Origin: Emticicia fluvialis
GTDB lineage: Bacteria > Bacteroidota > Bacteroidia > Cytophagales > Spirosomataceae
Direction: 5' to 3'
Length of the DNA stretch: 64,000 bases
Assembly: GCF_024793945.1 (NCBI RefSeq)
Contig: NZ_JANUSD010000002.1
Location: forward strand, 1 to 64,000
Below, in pieces: positions 1-8,308 of this stretch. Under the pieces are notes generated by a model. That model was not told the DNA's origin. It ran no database searches and was given only the letters and a program-made list of their open reading frames with translations. Each line of letters starts with the position of its first letter. The stretch's first letter is position 1. Both the position numbers and the translations under genes were made by a program.

Positions 1-62
1 GTATCTTCATCTTCTCTTTGTGTTGCACCTCTAAGATAACACTTTTTAGAGGAACAAAGAAA

Positions 63-91
63 AATCCCCGCGTCTTTTTTGACCGGGGATT
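63..91 (-). terminator. Intrinsic terminator of the DUF1080 gene
   Basis: On the minus strand a 7-bp perfect stem (AATCCCC at 63-69 with GGGGATT at 85-91) is followed by a run of T. It lies about 55 bp past the stop of the 146-850 gene. A weaker stem (CCTCTAA at 28-34, TTAGAGG at 46-52) sits just beyond it. Confidence 0.75.
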
Positions 92-145
92 CCTATTTTT
101 AGACCTTTTTAGACAGCCTCTTTTAAAAGTTGGCCGGTTAATGGC

Positions 146-850
146 TTATAGCTCTTTTATTTTAATGTTTTTGTACCACACTTTATCGCCGTGGTCTTGG
201 ATGGCAATTTTACCTTTGGCAAATTTACCGAAGCCTTCCCACGATTTAAATTTGCTGTTAGCAACCATGCTATCCCAAGCCGGGCCCGACAAATCAAATT
301 CAACGGTTTGTTTGCCATTCAACCAGAAAGTGCCTTTATTGGCTTTGCGGTCAATTCTCATTTTGGCCACGTTCCATTCGCCAGCAGGTTTTACTGCCTC
401 AAATGTAGACGGAGGTATTAAATCATACAACGAACCAGCCTTGTGATTACCGTTTTTACCGGCTTTGGCATCAGAGTGGCGTTGGTCGTCCAATACCTGC
501 ATTTCAGGGCCTGTTACATAAGGGCAGCAGTATTTTTTGTCTTCTACCACACCCCACATTATACCGCTGTTGCCACCTTCGGCTATTTTCCACTCTAATT
601 CCAGCTCAAAGCTTTCATATTCTTTATCAGTTACCAGGTCTCCGCCGCCTTTGGCTGTTAATACCATGGCGCCGTCTTCTATTTTCCATTTGTCTGAAAC
701 AGGCTCGGTTTTGTTAAAAGCGTGCCAGCCGGTAAAATCTTTTCCATTAAAAATAGATACCCATTTTCCTTTTTTCTGCGCATAAGAGGTAGTTGCGCAA
801 GCCATCATCAGTGTCATCAGGGCAATGCCACCCAATTTAATTTTTTTCAT
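146..850 (-). CDS. Secreted DUF1080 (3-keto-disaccharide hydrolase-like) protein
   Basis: A 234-residue protein with a type I signal peptide (residues 1-25, ending SYAQ) followed by a single DUF1080 domain with a LamG-like beta-sandwich fold. Family landmarks are FNGKDFTGWHAFN near residue 34, GGNSGIMWG in the centre, GPEMQVLDDQRHSD, and AGSLYDLIPP. Characterised members act on 3-keto-glycosides made by periplasmic dehydrogenases; that role is inferred here. The following gene on the same strand upstream encodes a sugar isomerase, but a hairpin and a TANNTTTG box in the 165-bp gap suggest this gene has its own promoter. Length is normal for a single-domain family member. Substrate is unknown. 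Confidence 0.88.
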   Translation of the reverse strand: MKKIKLGGIALMTLMMACATTSYAQKKGKWVSIFNGKDFTGWHAFNKTEPVSDKWKIEDGAMVLTAKGGGDLVTDKEYESFELELEWKIAEGGNSGIMWGVVEDKKYCCPYVTGPEMQVLDDQRHSDAKAGKNGNHKAGSLYDLIPPSTFEAVKPAGEWNVAKMRIDRKANKGTFWLNGKQTVEFDLSGPAWDSMVANSKFKSWEGFGKFAKGKIAIQDHGDKVWYKNIKIKEL

Positions 851-880
851 TTAAATATTCGCTTAAGGTTGATTTTGTTT

Positions 881-888
881 CAAAAGTA
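881..888 (-). promoter_or_regulatory. Candidate sigma-A -7 box for the DUF1080 gene
   Basis: On the minus strand the sequence reads TACTTTTG, matching the Bacteroidota -7 consensus TANNTTTG. A TTTG (913-910) lies 21 bp upstream as a possible -33 box. The start codon is about 30 bp downstream. Confidence 0.5.
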
Positions 889-970
889 CATAATAAAACA
901 GGTGCAAACCAAATGAGATAATAATATTATTCATTAAGCTTTTATTTGCAAAAATACTGTTTTAAAAACA

Positions 971-999
971 ATACCGAGGGCGCAAAGCACCCCCGGTAT
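971..999 (-). terminator. Hairpin downstream of the sugar isomerase gene
   Basis: ATACCGAGGG (971-980) pairs with CCCCCGGTAT (990-999) apart from one mismatch. On the minus strand it is followed by a T-rich tract. It lies 17 bp past the stop of the 1016-2068 gene. Confidence 0.65.
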
Positions 1000-1015
1000 G
1001 AGATTTTAAATGCTA

Positions 1016-2068
1016 TTAAATGCCTAATGCCTTACGGTTTACTTTTTCGTCGGCTCCGGTAGCGGCAAAATCATCAAAGGCGCGTGTAGCTACCTGAATG
1101 ATATGGCTGGCGATGAAAGGTGCGCCTTCTGCGGCACCCTGCTCTGACGATTTAATGCAGCATTCCCATTCAAGTACTGCCCAGCTGTCATAATTGTATT
1201 GTGACAACTTGCTGAAAATGCTGGAAAAATCTACCTGGCCATCGCCTAAAGAGCGGAATCGACCGGCGCGGTCTGCCCATCCGGCATAACCACTATAAAC
1301 ACCCTGGCGACCCGATGGATTGAACTCAGCATCTTTTACATGGAATGCCTTGATGCGGTCGTGATATAAATCAATAAATGCCAGGTAATCCAGTTGTTGT
1401 AATACAAAGTGGCTTGGGTCATAATTGATACAAGCGCGTTTATGGCCTTTTAGGTAATCAACAAACATTTCGAAAGTTGAACCATCAAAAAGGTCTTCTC
1501 CCGGGTGAAGCTCGTAGCAATAATCCACTCCGTTTTCGTCAAAAGCATTCAGGATTGGTTTCCAACGGCGGGCTAGTTCTTTAAAAGCCGTTTCAATCAG
1601 ACCCGAAGGGCGTTGCGGCCATGGGTAAAGAAATGGCCATGCCAAAGCACCTGAAAAACCTACGTGCGATGTCAGCCCAAGATTCTGAGAAGCCTTGGCT
1701 GCCCAAAGTAATTGTTGTTCTGCCCATTTGCGGCGCGCTTTTTCGTTGCCATGTACAGAGGCAGGGGCAAACGCATCATACATGGCATTATAAGCCGGGT
1801 GAGAAGCTATCAGCTGGCCTTGCAAGTGGGTTGATAATTCAGTAATGGCAAGACCTTTATCGGCCAGTTTGCCTTTTAGTTCGTCGGCATACGTTTGTGA
1901 CTCCGCTGCTTTTTGCAGGTCAATCACGCGGCTATCCCAGGTTGGTAACTGAATACCTTTGTAGCCTAAGCCTGCCATGTAGTCGGCAATGGTATCTAAT
2001 GAGTTAAATGGGGCTTCATCGCCCATGAACTGCGCTAAAAATATGGCTGGTCCTTTGATGGTTTTCAT
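1016..2068 (-). CDS. Sugar phosphate isomerase/epimerase (TIM barrel)
   Basis: A 350-residue AP-endonuclease-2-type TIM barrel. Likely metal and substrate positions appear in the expected order: ELHPGEDLFDG mid-protein, INYDPSHFVLQQ, FHVKDAEF, and VLEWECCIKSSEQGA near the C-terminus. No signal peptide, so cytoplasmic. In Bacteroidota this family is normally next to Gfo/Idh/MocA oxidoreductases, as here (2557-3705), and is thought to isomerise or epimerise keto-sugars; the exact substrate cannot be read. The two genes were probably once directly adjacent and are now separated by the four-helix-bundle gene and its repeats. Confidence 0.88.
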   Translation of the reverse strand: MKTIKGPAIFLAQFMGDEAPFNSLDTIADYMAGLGYKGIQLPTWDSRVIDLQKAAESQTYADELKGKLADKGLAITELSTHLQGQLIASHPAYNAMYDAFAPASVHGNEKARRKWAEQQLLWAAKASQNLGLTSHVGFSGALAWPFLYPWPQRPSGLIETAFKELARRWKPILNAFDENGVDYCYELHPGEDLFDGSTFEMFVDYLKGHKRACINYDPSHFVLQQLDYLAFIDLYHDRIKAFHVKDAEFNPSGRQGVYSGYAGWADRAGRFRSLGDGQVDFSSIFSKLSQYNYDSWAVLEWECCIKSSEQGAAEGAPFIASHIIQVATRAFDDFAATGADEKVNRKALGI

Positions 2069-2080
2069 ATTTTAAATAAT

Positions 2081-2121
2081 GAATTAGCGAATGGCGAATT
2101 AATGAATAAATCAGCCATTCG
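2081..2121. repeat. Left repeat arm of the four-helix-bundle element
   Basis: The segment contains GAATTAGCGAATGG followed by CGAATTAATGAATAAA and holds an internal inverted repeat (CGAATGGC at 2088-2095, GCCATTCG at 2114-2121). The second half lies inside the last codons of the four-helix-bundle gene. The first 30 bases match 33777-33805 at about 27 positions. Confidence 0.75.
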
Positions 2122-2512
2122 TATAGGTGTTTTTTCTTGATTTCGATAAAATATGTAATAACTCTTTACTATCTGTAATTAAATTGCTTAGTTTTTCCTG
2201 TTTGAAATAATTGAGATCAATCAACATTTCCAGCCAAAAAACAGACTCATCTATTTCTTCTACTACTATGCTTAATTTAGCGAAGAATTCGTTCTGGCTT
2301 CGTGCTCTTCTTACAGCCCTGTAATTTGTTGCTGATGAAGTAGAGGAACGGACTAGTTGCTTTCCGATATGTTGGGCGACGAAATCAGTTAAAGGTAAAG
2401 CTCTGTAAACTTCGATACATCTTAGAGTAAATGATTTTAATTTCTTTTCAAGCGTTTCTGCGAATTGAAATCTTTCTTCTTCTGAATATTTGGATGCATA
2501 TCTTTGTTTCAT
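2111..2512 (-). CDS. Four-helix-bundle protein (S23/TIGR02436-like)
   Basis: A 133-residue, mostly helical, charged protein of the family named after proteins encoded in 23S rRNA intervening sequences. Supporting stretches are RYASKYSEEERFQFAETL, a central LVRSSTSSATNYRAVRRA, which is the most conserved part of the family, and FAKLSIVVEEIDESVFWLE. No rRNA is nearby. The gene sits alone between two sugar-metabolism genes and is framed by related short repeats (2081-2121 and 2517-2561), so it may be a passenger or driver of a small mobile repeat unit. The biochemical function of the family is not established; related Avd proteins bind nucleic acid and reverse transcriptase in diversity-generating retroelements. 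Confidence 0.85.
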   Translation of the reverse strand: MKQRYASKYSEEERFQFAETLEKKLKSFTLRCIEVYRALPLTDFVAQHIGKQLVRSSTSSATNYRAVRRARSQNEFFAKLSIVVEEIDESVFWLEMLIDLNYFKQEKLSNLITDSKELLHILSKSRKNTYTNG

Positions 2513-2516
2513 AAAT

Positions 2517-2561
2517 CATTCGCTAATTTACCATTCACTAATTCGCCATTGGCAAATTATC
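2517..2561. repeat. Right repeat arm: three 15-bp tandem units
   Basis: Three consecutive 15-mers are visible: CATTCGCTAATTTAC (2517-2531), CATTCACTAATTCGC (2532-2546) and CATTGGCAAATTATC (2547-2561). Read on the minus strand the segment contains AATGGCGAATTAGTGAAT, which matches the left arm (2091-2107) and the hairpin at 33770-33840. The stop codon of the Gfo/Idh gene (2557-2559) lies inside the last unit. Confidence 0.75.
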
Positions 2562-3705
2562 CCTTAAACTTCACCCACTTAGAGTTGCTTTTGCCTGAGG
2601 CGATAACGGTTTCTACGAATTGCATACCCCTGATACCATCTTCGATTGTCGGGAAATCAAGTTCGATTTCGGTTGGTGTTTCTCCGTTCATTCTTTTGCG
2701 AACCGTGCGGGCAAAATTGCGGTAGATATTGGCAAAAGCTTCGAGGTATCCTTCCGGATGGCCCGATGGAAGACGAATATTGGCCTTAGCCTCCGGGCAA
2801 AGATTGCCTACCGAAGGGCGGTAAATCTTTTGGAACTCCTGCGATTTATGAATCAAGCTATTAGGTTCTTGCTGAAACCAGGTTACACTGCCGAGTTCAC
2901 CGTAAACTCTGATGTTCAGGTTGTTCTCGTCGCCGTTAGCTATCTGGCTGCAATGTAATAATCCTTTGGCTCCACCCTCAAAGTGTAACAACACGTTGGC
3001 ATCGTCATCAAGCAGGCGGCCTTCCACAAATGTGCTTACATCGGCACACATTTCGGTAATTTTCAGGCCTGTAATATACTCTGCAAGATTTTCAGCATGG
3101 GTTCCTATATCTCCTACGGCTCCGGCAATACCCGAACGCTTAGGGTCTGTGCGCCATTCAGCTTGTTTGTATCCGCGTTTTTCTTCCAGAAAAGCCAGCC
3201 ATCCCTGTGGATATTCCACTACTACCTTACGGATTTTACCCAGTGCACCGCTTTGAACCAAATGGCGTGCCTGTTTTACCATGGGGTAGCCGGTGTAGTT
3301 GTGCGTAAGCGCAAAGGTCAATCCGGTTTTTTCAACAATGTCTTTCAGTTTCTTTGCTTCCGGTAGTGTAAATGTTACAGGTTTGTCGCAAATAACATGA
3401 AACCCATTCTCAAGGGCCATTTTTGCAGGCGCAAAGTGCATGTGGTTAGGAGTAACGATAGACACAGCATCCATGCGGTCTTTGCGGCGTTTCTCTTTCT
3501 GAATCATTTCTTTGAAATCGCCATAGCATCTTTCAGGTGCCAGCATCAGGTCTTCTCCTGACGCCTTTGATTTCTCTGCTGTAGAGCTGAATGCCCCGCA
3601 TACTAATTCAATTTCGCCATCAATGGCTGCAGCAGTGCGGTGAACGGCACCAATAAACGCACCACGACCACCACCAACCATTCCCATTCGGATTTTTCGT
3701 TGCAT
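2557..3705 (-). CDS. Gfo/Idh/MocA family oxidoreductase
   Basis: A 382-residue NAD(P)-dependent sugar dehydrogenase. The N-terminal Rossmann fold shows GMVGGGRGAFIGAVHR (residues about 7-22); the EKP-type catalytic motif appears as CDKPVT near residue 110, with D in place of the usual E. The second domain contains GDIGTHAENLAEYITG, typical for substrate-binding histidine regions. It probably oxidises or reduces a cyclic sugar or inositol in the cytoplasm. It is read before the four-helix-bundle gene and the isomerase; an MFS transporter is divergently oriented across a 650-bp control region. The substrate cannot be assigned. Confidence 0.9.
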   Translation of the reverse strand: MQRKIRMGMVGGGRGAFIGAVHRTAAAIDGEIELVCGAFSSTAEKSKASGEDLMLAPERCYGDFKEMIQKEKRRKDRMDAVSIVTPNHMHFAPAKMALENGFHVICDKPVTFTLPEAKKLKDIVEKTGLTFALTHNYTGYPMVKQARHLVQSGALGKIRKVVVEYPQGWLAFLEEKRGYKQAEWRTDPKRSGIAGAVGDIGTHAENLAEYITGLKITEMCADVSTFVEGRLLDDDANVLLHFEGGAKGLLHCSQIANGDENNLNIRVYGELGSVTWFQQEPNSLIHKSQEFQKIYRPSVGNLCPEAKANIRLPSGHPEGYLEAFANIYRNFARTVRKRMNGETPTEIELDFPTIEDGIRGMQFVETVIASGKSNSKWVKFKG

Positions 3706-3812
3706 ATTGTAAACTAGTGGGTTGAAATTTTAAATGAAACCATTATATAAATCATCATTTTTCTGTAAGTTAATTTGGAAAAACGATTTCGGAATTAAAA
3801 AATTGATTATTA

Positions 3813-3831
3813 TTGTCTCAAATTGTGACAA
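3813..3831. promoter_or_regulatory. 19-bp near-perfect palindrome, candidate operator
   Basis: TTGTCTCAAATTGTGACAA: eight of nine base pairs around the central base are symmetric. It lies about 108 bp upstream of the Gfo/Idh start. The shape fits a dimeric repressor site; no specific family is assigned. Confidence 0.5.
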
Positions 3832-4246
3832 AGTGATTTTATTGTATCAGAATTTAATTTTTTTGCTTCAGTTAAATTTGTTTCAGTATTAAAAACGCTT
3901 TGCAGCCTCATTAAAGGCCAAAATTTTCTTAAAAATCTGAAATATTTATCATGGTGTAAAATAAAAGCGTTTAATCTGATTTTACAATTAAGATTTCCTT
4001 TTATTTCTTTAATTTTCGGCTGTTTTTAAAGAAAATAAGCCTCAATTAGCAGAAAAAAATGGTTATTATTATGGATATTCCATTAATCGTAGGCAGAAAT
4101 GGTCAGTTCATCGCATAATTACTACATTGTTATTTATCTGGTTTTTTTAACAGTTTGTCTGAATTTTATCTAGTCTTAATTAAACAGATTATTATTAGAT
4201 ATAGATGCGAATTTCATTTGCTTAGAATTACGTTTCAAATAGCCCT

Positions 4247-4269
4247 ATAATTGTAAAGATTACAATTAT
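4247..4269. promoter_or_regulatory. Perfect 10-3-10 palindrome upstream of the MFS gene
   Basis: Arms ATAATTGTAA and TTACAATTAT flank AGA. The core TAATTGTA, five bases, TACAATTA recurs at 42249-42271. A TTG inside the left arm lies 19 bp before TATCATTT (4273-4280), a poor -7 box, so the site may overlap the promoter. Confidence 0.6.
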
Positions 4270-4356
4270 TAATATCATTTTCTTTTGAAACAATGCAAAA
4301 AAAGCTACTTTTACGCTCATAAAAATTTATTAAACCCTAAAAAACTACAAACTCTT

Positions 4357-5712
4357 ATGGTTAATCAGTCGCGTTTATTTCTAGGGAGCTGTTTCGCCTT
4401 GATTACTACAGCTTTTTCATTCAGTATTCGTGCAGGTATTCTTAAACAATTAGGGGCAGAATATGGCTTTTCAAACGAACAGCTAGGTACCATAAATCAG
4501 ATGTGGTTCTTGGGCTTCCCCATCTCAATGATTGTAGGCGGATTAATTTACCAGGCAATTGGTGGTAAAAAAATTATGCAGTTTGCTTTTCTTTCACACA
4601 CTTTAGGCATTTTGCTTACTATTTATTCTGGAGGCAGCTATGCCGTATTATTGGTTTCAACGCTTTTTATTGGTTTGGGCAATGGCTGTACTGAGGCCGC
4701 TTGTAACCCGATGATTGCTGACGCGTATGAAGGTAACAAAATGAGTACCATGCTTAACCGTTTCCACATGTGGTTCCCTGGCGGTATCGTAATAGGTTCT
4801 TTGATTTCAAAATTCATGACTGACGCAGCACTACCTTGGCAGTCACAGATTTGGATTATTATGATTCCGACAATAATATATGCCTTTTTGTTTTGGGGCC
4901 AGTTATTCCCGCAATCTAAAACCATACAAGGCTCAAATAAATCAGCAAATTATAAAGTAAGTATTCCCTTCTTATCAATTGCCGTTTTGTTTTTCATCCT
5001 GTATTCGTTTTCCGATTCATTGGGCATTAGCAATTTGGCAGGTAGTTCAACATCCTTTATTTTATTTTCTGTTGCAATTGTAACTTTGCTAATAGGGGTT
5101 TATTCATTATTCGGAGGCCTCTTTTTGTTTATGTTTGTTTGTATGGCACTTACATCAATCTCAGAATTTGGCCCAGGACAATGGATTGATTTGATTTTGG
5201 GTAGTAGTGGAGCCAATCCAATGATTTTATTAGCTTTAACTACTGGTACAATGGCCATTGCAAGATTTTTTGCAGGTTCTATCGTTCATAGATTTGACCA
5301 GACAGGTGTTTTATTAGGTTCAGCAGTATTGGCAGCTATCGGGCTTTACTTGTACAGCTCATTGACTGGAGATATTTTGTATGTAGTAGCTATTGTTTAT
5401 GCCTGTGGTATTGCATTTTTCTGGCCAAATATGGTTGGCTTTATTGCCGATAAAATTCCGCAGAGTGGCGCTCTGGGTATGTCAGTAATTGGTGGTATTG
5501 GTATGTTTTCAAGCTCACTTTTTCAGCCAATTATTGGCCGCTGGATTGACGAGGCACATACACAAAAAGCAGCTGAAGGCTTAACTGGCAATGCACTTGA
5601 GCTTGCTGCTGGTCAAGCCACTCTTAGCACCATGGTGTTATTCCCACTTATACTTATTGTTGCATTTATAGGTTTATTTTTCTATATGAAAAACAGAAAA
5701 AAGATTGCTTAA
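4357..5712 (+). CDS. MFS transporter, probably sugar uptake
   Basis: A 451-residue polytopic membrane protein with about 12 hydrophobic segments. The start at 4357 (MVNQSRLFLGSCFALITTAF) was chosen over an in-frame ATG at 4285, because the extra 24 residues are polar and lysine-rich and the upstream start would overlap the likely promoter. Features include GNGCTEAACNPMIADAYEG in the first half and an acidic/histidine-rich loop near residue 415 (RWIDEAHTQKAAEG). It resembles FucP-like and sugar MFS carriers of Bacteroidota. Divergent from the Gfo/Idh gene and followed by a terminator and a GHMP kinase, it probably imports the sugar processed by the neighbours. Confidence 0.87.
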   Translation: MVNQSRLFLGSCFALITTAFSFSIRAGILKQLGAEYGFSNEQLGTINQMWFLGFPISMIVGGLIYQAIGGKKIMQFAFLSHTLGILLTIYSGGSYAVLLVSTLFIGLGNGCTEAACNPMIADAYEGNKMSTMLNRFHMWFPGGIVIGSLISKFMTDAALPWQSQIWIIMIPTIIYAFLFWGQLFPQSKTIQGSNKSANYKVSIPFLSIAVLFFILYSFSDSLGISNLAGSSTSFILFSVAIVTLLIGVYSLFGGLFLFMFVCMALTSISEFGPGQWIDLILGSSGANPMILLALTTGTMAIARFFAGSIVHRFDQTGVLLGSAVLAAIGLYLYSSLTGDILYVVAIVYACGIAFFWPNMVGFIADKIPQSGALGMSVIGGIGMFSSSLFQPIIGRWIDEAHTQKAAEGLTGNALELAAGQATLSTMVLFPLILIVAFIGLFFYMKNRKKIA

Positions 5713-5741
5713 TTTAAGCATTGATCAACATATTTTCAGGA

Positions 5742-5774
5742 AAGCCTTGTTAATTCGTTTAACAAGGCTTTTTT
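5742..5774 (+). terminator. Intrinsic terminator after the MFS gene
   Basis: AAGCCTTGTT (5742-5751) pairs with AACAAGGCTT (5761-5770) and is followed by a T run. It lies about 30 bp after the stop codon. Confidence 0.85.
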
Positions 5775-5892
5775 GTTATTTTTGCTGCCAATTCAATTTT
5801 AACCTGGCTTATAAAGCAACCGGCTTTGAGTTTTCTTGCGTATTATGTAACGAAACCGCCAAAGGGTTGCCTATGCTTCAATACTATTAACA

Positions 5893-6966
5893 ATGCTAAC
5901 TATTTCTACCCCGGGCAGGATTTGCCTTTTCGGCGAACATCAGGATTACCTCGGTCTTCCCGTTATTGCCGCTGCAATTTCACGCAGAGTACAGATGACA
6001 GGTCAACATCGCAGCGATAACAAAATCATTATACATCTGCCGGATATCGGCTCTGAATTGCAGATGGAAGTTTCTACAACCAGAATGCCGTATCAGGAAA
6101 AACGAGATTATTTCAGAAGTGGTTATAACGTTTTGATTGACAAAGGGCTGAAGTTCTCTAAAGGCATAGAGTGTACAGTAAATGGTAATATACCTATCAA
6201 TTCGGGTACCTCCAGTTCGTCGGCACTTTTGGTTACCTGGATTCATTTCCTGTCTAAGATGGCAGATAATCCAAATCAGTTTACGTTGCAGGAACTCGGA
6301 GAACTGGCCTACACTGCCGAGATTGTAGAGTTTAACGAACCCGGAGGTATGATGGATCAGTTATCTACTGCCATAGGTAATGCAGTTTACCTTCAGTTTG
6401 AACCCAAAGTAGTTGTAAGAGAGTTAAAACCGGATCTGGGTACTTTCGTATTGGCCGATTCGTTAGAGCCGAAAGACACCATTGGTGTTTTAAAGCGGGC
6501 CAAGTTTGCCAGGTTAGACCTCATACAGAAAATCAGGCAGACTCTTCCTTCATTTTCTTTGCATGATTTCAATACCTCCGGTCAGGAAGACCTCAAAAAG
6601 CTGTTAACGAACGATGAGTATGCCTTGCTGGGAGGTACATTGCGTAACAGAGATATTTTAAGAGAAGCGCTGGCATTATTTGAGTCGGGTGCAATGTCCA
6701 ACGAGAAACTCGGGCAATTACTGACAGAGCATCATGGTATATTAAGAGACTTACTGCAGATTTCAACGCCTAAAATTGAGGCAATGATGGCGGCAGCTTT
6801 AGCGGCAGGGGCTTTGGGCGGTAAGATTAATGGCTCAGGCGGTGGCGGATGTATGTTCGTATATGCACCAGATGAACCAGAGAAAGTGGCAGACGCTATT
6901 AATGCAGTAGGAGGTAGAAGCTATATAATAAGAATTGACCGCGGAACTACAGCTCATATTTCATGA
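5893..6966 (+). CDS. GHMP-family sugar kinase (galactokinase-like)
   Basis: A 357-residue cytoplasmic kinase. GHMP motif 1 is PGRICLFGEHQDYLG (residues 7-21), motif 2 INSGTSSSSALLV (about 97-109), motif 3 INGSGGGGCMFVYAP (about 313-327). The sugar-kinase GEH.DY signature favours galactokinase, arabinokinase or uronic-acid kinase specificity over mevalonate kinases, but the preceding residues (CLFGEH, not NLIGEH) differ from classic GalK, so no symbol is given. A TATTTTTG box at 5777-5784 could drive it separately from the upstream transporter. It probably phosphorylates a sugar at C1. Confidence 0.85.
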   Translation: MLTISTPGRICLFGEHQDYLGLPVIAAAISRRVQMTGQHRSDNKIIIHLPDIGSELQMEVSTTRMPYQEKRDYFRSGYNVLIDKGLKFSKGIECTVNGNIPINSGTSSSSALLVTWIHFLSKMADNPNQFTLQELGELAYTAEIVEFNEPGGMMDQLSTAIGNAVYLQFEPKVVVRELKPDLGTFVLADSLEPKDTIGVLKRAKFARLDLIQKIRQTLPSFSLHDFNTSGQEDLKKLLTNDEYALLGGTLRNRDILREALALFESGAMSNEKLGQLLTEHHGILRDLLQISTPKIEAMMAAALAAGALGGKINGSGGGGCMFVYAPDEPEKVADAINAVGGRSYIIRIDRGTTAHIS

Positions 6967-7034
6967 AATGATAAGAATCATAAAAGCCTATGATTTTTTT
7001 CTTCAAAATGTGCTTATTATATCCGTTTAATAAT

Positions 7035-7042
7035 TATTTTTG
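7035..7042 (+). promoter_or_regulatory. Candidate -7 box for the FIST/kinase operon
   Basis: TATTTTTG matches TANNTTTG. It lies about 120 bp before the FIST start codon. No clear -33 box was identified. Confidence 0.4.
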
Positions 7043-7164
7043 TTTTCAAATTGTTGCTTTGCCTGGTTTTAAGGTACACCTCATCTGCAGAACTTGCCAT
7101 TTTAGATTAGAATTATTGAATTTCAATATAGTTTTTCCCTAACTATCCTGGAACATAATAACCA

Positions 7165-8304
7165 ATGAAAATACGTCAGACAAAGTTTGTTGATAATACC
7201 TGGAAAGAAATTTTGAAGCAGGAGGGTTTTTCAAATCAGAAAGCCGGGCTTGTTCTTGCATTTGGCGAAAGAAAACTGTTAGATAGTTATAATGCTTTCT
7301 CTTTTCTTCAACAGGAGTTTCCGGCTGCAGAAATAATAATTAATTCAACATCAGGTGAAATCTACGAAAACAGTGTTCATGATGATACAATCGTTGTAAC
7401 TGCTATTGAATTTGAAAAAACCAGGGTAAAAACCGTAAAAATTGATATTGCAGACCATACCGAAAGTTTTAAGGCCGGCGAGACCATTGCACAACGTCTG
7501 AAAGAAGATGACCTGGCCGCTATTATTGTGATTTCGGATGGGGGCAAGGTAAACGGTAGCAAGTTAATTGAAGCCTTAAATCTGGCGGTTGATACGGGCG
7601 TTTCTATTTCAGGAGGCCTGGCCGGAGACGCAGGCAGGTTTGAAAAAACACTGGTAGGTCTAAACGAAAAACCAACTGAAGGCAGAATTGTAGGTATTGG
7701 CCTGTATGGTAAAGACCTGAAAGTTGGGCATGGAACAAAAGGCGGCTGGGATGTATTTGGCCCCGAAAGAGAAGTTACAGAGTCTGAATATAACGTCTTA
7801 TATAAAATCGGAGAGAGCGCAGCTCTTGACTTGTACAAAGATTACCTGGGCAAGTATGCTAAAGATTTACCAGGTGCAGCACTGCTGTTTCCGTTATCGA
7901 TTCGGGTAAAACCCGACTCTGAGCCTATTGTAAGAACCATTCTTACCATAGATGAAGAAAAGAAAAGTATGACATTTGCCGGCGAATTACCCAAAGGCGC
8001 TATGGTTAGGTTCATGAAGGCCAATTTTGACCATCTGGTTGATGCATCCGCTTCTGCTGCGCAATCGTCAGTTAAAAGCATCGGTAACAAACCTGAATTG
8101 GCTCTTTTGATTAGTTGCGTAGGCCGTAAATTGGTATTGGGACAAAGAATTGATGAAGAGGTAGAAGCAGCCAGAGATATTTTTGGCGACACAACCGTTG
8201 TTACGGGCTTTTATTCTTACGGAGAAATTTCGCCGTTGACACCCAATGCGCAATGCGAATTGCATAATCAAACCATGACCATTACCACTTTTTCAGAAAA
8301 TTAA
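7165..8304 (+). CDS. FIST-domain sensor protein
   Basis: A 379-residue soluble protein covering a FIST N domain (about 25-215, with NSTSGEIYENSVHDDTIVV and SGGLAGDAGRFEKTLVG) and a FIST C domain (about 215-370, ending GFYSYGEISPL). FIST domains are predicted small-ligand sensors, possibly for amino acids. The gene ends 4 bp before a hybrid histidine kinase that has no PAS or other recognisable input domain, so the FIST protein probably supplies the signal in trans. No signal peptide or membrane segment, so cytoplasmic. The ligand is unknown. Confidence 0.9.
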   Translation: MKIRQTKFVDNTWKEILKQEGFSNQKAGLVLAFGERKLLDSYNAFSFLQQEFPAAEIIINSTSGEIYENSVHDDTIVVTAIEFEKTRVKTVKIDIADHTESFKAGETIAQRLKEDDLAAIIVISDGGKVNGSKLIEALNLAVDTGVSISGGLAGDAGRFEKTLVGLNEKPTEGRIVGIGLYGKDLKVGHGTKGGWDVFGPEREVTESEYNVLYKIGESAALDLYKDYLGKYAKDLPGAALLFPLSIRVKPDSEPIVRTILTIDEEKKSMTFAGELPKGAMVRFMKANFDHLVDASASAAQSSVKSIGNKPELALLISCVGRKLVLGQRIDEEVEAARDIFGDTTVVTGFYSYGEISPLTPNAQCELHNQTMTITTFSEN

Positions 8305-8308
8305 TAGA

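Larger units (their letters stand above)
3706..4356. other. 650-bp divergent control region
   Basis: A very A/T-rich region between the divergent Gfo/Idh and MFS genes. No convincing gene was found. It contains two palindromes described separately (3813-3831 and 4247-4269). The length, composition and paired palindromes suggest transcriptional control of both flanking sugar genes. Confidence 0.7.

Noticed and set aside
2111..2512. 23S rRNA intervening sequence
   Set aside because: The protein family is right, but there is no rRNA around the gene.
5705..5890. 61-residue open frame after the MFS gene
   Set aside because: It spans the MFS terminator and the promoter of the GHMP kinase and has no protein-like features.
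5893..6966. Firm galactokinase (galK) call
   Set aside because: Motif 1 differs from the classic galactokinase signature (CLFGEHQDY) and no galT, galM or beta-galactosidase gene is adjacent.
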